Position numbers and translations under genes: made by a program
From: Phycisphaerae bacterium
GTDB taxonomy: Bacteria > Planctomycetota > Phycisphaerae > UBA1845 > Fen-1342
Direction: 5' to 3'
DNA: 64,000 bases
Assembly (NCBI GenBank): GCA_028279405.1
Contig: JANQNU010000070.1
Location: 62,001-126,000 of the forward strand
Notes under the pieces: generated by a model
The model's database searches: none
The model's input: the letters and a program-made list of their open reading frames with translations, nothing else
What the model was told of the DNA's origin: nothing
Part shown: in pieces, positions 61,989 through 64,000 of the stretch
How the letters are laid out: every line of letters begins with the position of its first letter
How positions within the stretch are numbered: the stretch's first letter is position 1

Positions 61989-62049
61989 GACGCTCCATCA
62001 AACTTCTTCCGCACCGCTGAACCACGCCGGCGCGAGCCTCCGCGTCTGA

Positions 62050-62460
62050 CTAGCCGAACAGCCGGATCGCCTGCTGCATCATCGTCCGCGAGACATTCAT
62101 CATCGCGACGTTTGCCTCGTAGGCCCGGCTGGCTTCCATCGCATCGACATATTCCATCGTGATGTTGACGTTCGGGTACCGGACATAATTCGTCAGCGGC
62201 CCTTCGCGGATCCGATCGCTGTGTCCTGGGTCGAAACGCAACTGGAACGGCGACGGATCGTGTCCGACCTCGTCGATCTGCACGCCGGCGCCACCCGCGC
62301 CATCGCCGGTCATGAACGAGACGAAGCGCCGCTGATAGGGCGCGACCGTGCCGTCCTCCTGCCGGGTCGTGAAGGCGTTCGCGATGTTGCCGGAGATGAC
62401 GTCGAGGCGCACGCGTTGCGCCACCAATGCCGAGCGACTGATGTCCAACGACTTCATCAT
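62050..62460 (-). CDS. flgC: Flagellar proximal rod protein FlgC
   Basis: 136 residues. Starts 'SLDISRSALVAQRVRLDVIS' with 'GNIANAFTTR' and ends 'VAMMNVSRTMMQQAIRLFG'. It overlaps the flgB stop by four bases. Confidence 0.95.
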   Translation of the reverse strand: MMKSLDISRSALVAQRVRLDVISGNIANAFTTRQEDGTVAPYQRRFVSFMTGDGAGGAGVQIDEVGHDPSPFQLRFDPGHSDRIREGPLTNYVRYPNVNITMEYVDAMEASRAYEANVAMMNVSRTMMQQAIRLFG

Positions 62461-62891
62461 CGTAAGCGTCCTCGAATCGCGGTCAGCAGGCCTTCGAAGC
62501 GTGTTCGCAGCAGGTTCGTGCTGAATTCGTACATCAACGTGTTACCGGCGACGTCCGACATCAGCCCCTCGAGACGTGCAGTCGTGCCGTCATGAAACAG
62601 CACGTTGGGCGCCGGCTCGACCTCCGGTCGAACCTCCAGCCCCCGGTGCGACGATTGAAACTGCGGATTGTGCCGCAGCTCGAGCGGGCGGATGTCCCCG
62701 GGCCGTTTGGCGTCCAGCGCTTCCTGCAAGGAAGCCTGAAACGCATCGACATCCAGCCGCTTCGCGTGATAGTCCGGCGTGTCCAGATTCGCGATATTCT
62801 CCGACAGCACGCTATGACGCTGCTCGGCGAACTGCGCACTGAGCGCGATCGCATCCGTCACCTTGCTCGATAACAACCGGTCAACCCACAT
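62457..62891 (-). CDS. flgB: Flagellar proximal rod protein FlgB
   Basis: 144 residues from the ATG at 62891 (a GTG at 62900 is the alternative). 'QRHSVLSENIANLDTPDYHA' is the rod motif. It is the first structural gene after the sigma-54-like promoter. Confidence 0.94.
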   Translation of the reverse strand: MWVDRLLSSKVTDAIALSAQFAEQRHSVLSENIANLDTPDYHAKRLDVDAFQASLQEALDAKRPGDIRPLELRHNPQFQSSHRGLEVRPEVEPAPNVLFHDGTTARLEGLMSDVAGNTLMYEFSTNLLRTRFEGLLTAIRGRLR

Positions 62892-62943
62892 GCCGTCCAC
62901 TCACCTCAGCATCCGTGCGCTCGTCTCCGTGCCAGTCCTGGCT

Positions 62944-62959
62944 GGCAACCCCTGTGCCG
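62944..62959 (-). promoter_or_regulatory. Sigma-54-like promoter upstream of flgB
   Basis: On the minus strand CGGCACAGGGGTTGCC has GG and GC separated by exactly ten bases, with the consensus cores GGCAC and TTGC (model TGGCACG-N4-TTGC). It lies about 50 bases before the flgB start and directly downstream of a sigma-54 activator gene. Confidence 0.7.
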
Positions 62960-62971
62960 GAACTCGATAAA

Positions 62972-64000
62972 TCACACACTGAACGCCGGCTCATACTCGG
63001 TGGACAATGCCGTGTACGACGTCCCGCGCCGTCCGGTTTCGATAAAACTGCCTTCCTCACGCCATTTCTTCAGTTTCAGGCCAAGTGTCCGCAAGCCGAT
63101 GCCCAGCGCCCGCGCCGTCTTCTCCCGATGTCCATCGAAGCGTTCGAGCGTACGCACGATCAGATCCCGCTCCGCATCGGACAAAATCTGCCCGTCGCGA
63201 TAGGCCACTTTTTGCGCTGGTGCGCTGGCCGCCTTGACCAGCCCGTTCAAGAGGGGACGCACGATCGTCGGCTCCACCGTCTTACCGGCCTCGAGCACGC
63301 ACAGGCGTTCACAGAGATTCTGCAGTTCGCGAACATTCCCCGGCCAGGCATAGTCGTGGAGCAGACGCGCCGTCTCATCCGAGAGAATCGGCCGCTCCTT
63401 GCCCTCGCGCTTGTGAATCCGGGCAATGAAGTAATCCAATAACAACGGGATGTCCTCGCGCCGATCGGTCAGCGCCGGGACTTCAATCGGCAGCACGCTC
63501 AGGCGGTAATAGAGGTCCTCGCGAAACTTGGCCTTCGCAGCCCAATCGCGCAAATCGCGATTCGTCGTCGCGATGACCCGCACATCGACGCGTCGCGTAA
63601 CGGAACTGCCGACACGCTCGAACTCACGCTCCTGAAGCACGCGCAACAGCTTCGCCTGCAACGCCGGCGCGATCTCGGATACCTCGTCCAGCAGCAGGGT
63701 CCCGCCGTCTGCAAGCTCGAACCGGCCCTTGCGCGTCCGATCGGCACCGGTAAAGGCGCCGCGCTCATGTCCAAACAGCTCACTCTCCAGCAACGTCGGC
63801 GACAGTGCCGCGCAATTGACGCAGAGCATGGGCTTGTCGGCCCGTGGCGACGCTGCGTGCACCGCCCGAGCGATCATTTCCTTTCCGGCACCGCTCGGTC
63901 CGCTGATAAGCACGGTCGCGGCGCTTTGAGCGACGCGCTGCACTTTCTCGAGCACCGGACGCATGGTCGGCGAATCCCCGACCATGCGGTTCTCGGCGTG
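62972..64000 (-). CDS. Sigma-54-dependent transcriptional activator (partial, 5' end beyond window)
   Basis: At least 342 residues are present; the frame continues past the window edge (the last visible codons read HAENR before MVGDSPTM). The AAA+ domain is complete: Walker A '[18 protein letters not shown]', the sigma-54 contact loop '[16 protein letters not shown]', Walker B '[12 protein letters not shown]' and '[11 protein letters not shown]', then a C-terminal Fis-type helix-turn-helix '[20 protein letters not shown]'. It probably has a receiver domain upstream, outside the window. Its place next to flgB suggests the flagellar master activator (FleQ/FlbD/NtrC class). Confidence 0.9.
   Translation of the reverse strand, partial: HAENRMVGDSPTMRPVLEKVQRVAQSAATVLISGPSGAGKEMIARAVHAASPRADKPMLCVNCAALSPTLLESELFGHERGAFTGADRTRKGRFELADGGTLLLDEVSEIAPALQAKLLRVLQEREFERVGSSVTRRVDVRVIATTNRDLRDWAAKAKFREDLYYRLSVLPIEVPALTDRREDIPLLLDYFIARIHKREGKERPILSDETARLLHDYAWPGNVRELQNLCERLCVLEAGKTVEPTIVRPLLNGLVKAASAPAQKVAYRDGQILSDAERDLIVRTLERFDGHREKTARALGIGLRTLGLKLKKWREEGSFIETGRRGTSYTALSTEYEPAFSV

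Noticed and set aside
1-64000. CRISPR arrays, insertion sequences, prophage, toxin-antitoxin pairs
   Set aside because: No regularly spaced repeats, transposase or integrase motifs, terminal repeats or phage structural genes were recognised on either strand.

Overview
The window looks like chromosomal DNA of a Planctomycetota bacterium, probably of the Phycisphaerae type. Supporting signs are: high GC content; secreted proteins ending in dockerin-like tails with paired calcium loops (xGDINxFVxAVTG); PEP-CTERM and IPTL-like sorting tails; prepilin-like proteins with an FTLIELLVVVAIIALL N-terminus; and a large flagellar cluster of the kind found in motile planctomycetes. No insertion sequence, phage gene or CRISPR array was seen. 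One tRNA (Glu, UUC) is present.

Positions 1-40300 are mixed housekeeping and accessory genes. In order these are: secreted or propeller proteins; thiC behind a TPP riboswitch (3.2-5.3 kb); secreted and thioredoxin-like proteins, a DinB protein and a gluzincin peptidase (5.4-10.6 kb); a tandem pair of prepilin-like genes (11.1-13.2 kb); GH35 beta-galactosidase facing cytidine deaminase; a thiO-like oxidase; a GH65 glycoside phosphorylase overlapping a HAD phosphomutase-like gene; a dockerin-tailed TolB-type propeller; a PaaN-like aldehyde dehydrogenase; a yeast-type cytosine deaminase; a methyltransferase; a three-gene MNIO (DUF692) RiPP operon with a Cys-rich precursor (27.5-29.7 kb); a phosphatase; a dipeptide epimerase; recO; a Lon-N protein; the tRNA; and cdsA-uppS-purA.

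Positions 40300-64000 are almost entirely a leftward flagellar cluster. From its promoter end it runs: a sigma-54 activator (cut by the window edge), a sigma-54-like promoter, flgB-flgC-fliE-fliF-fliG-fliH-fliI-fliJ-motE-like-fliK-flgD-flgE-flbD-fliL-fliN-fliO-fliP-fliQ-fliR-flhB-flhA-flhF-flhG-like-small membrane protein-fliA-small conserved protein. It encodes the basal body, export apparatus, hook, switch parts and regulators. motA, motB and fliM are missing from the places where they often sit.

The most interesting items are: (1) the MNIO/bufferin-like RiPP operon, whose precursor carries EKGCGG repeats rather than the described EGKCG motif; (2) an in-frame insertion of about 124 codons inside thiC, behind a TPP riboswitch with enlarged arms; (3) an FlhG-like protein that has lost both Walker A lysines; and (4) an FlhB whose cleavage motif reads NPTE instead of NPTH. 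All calls come from reading the sequence; no database search was run.
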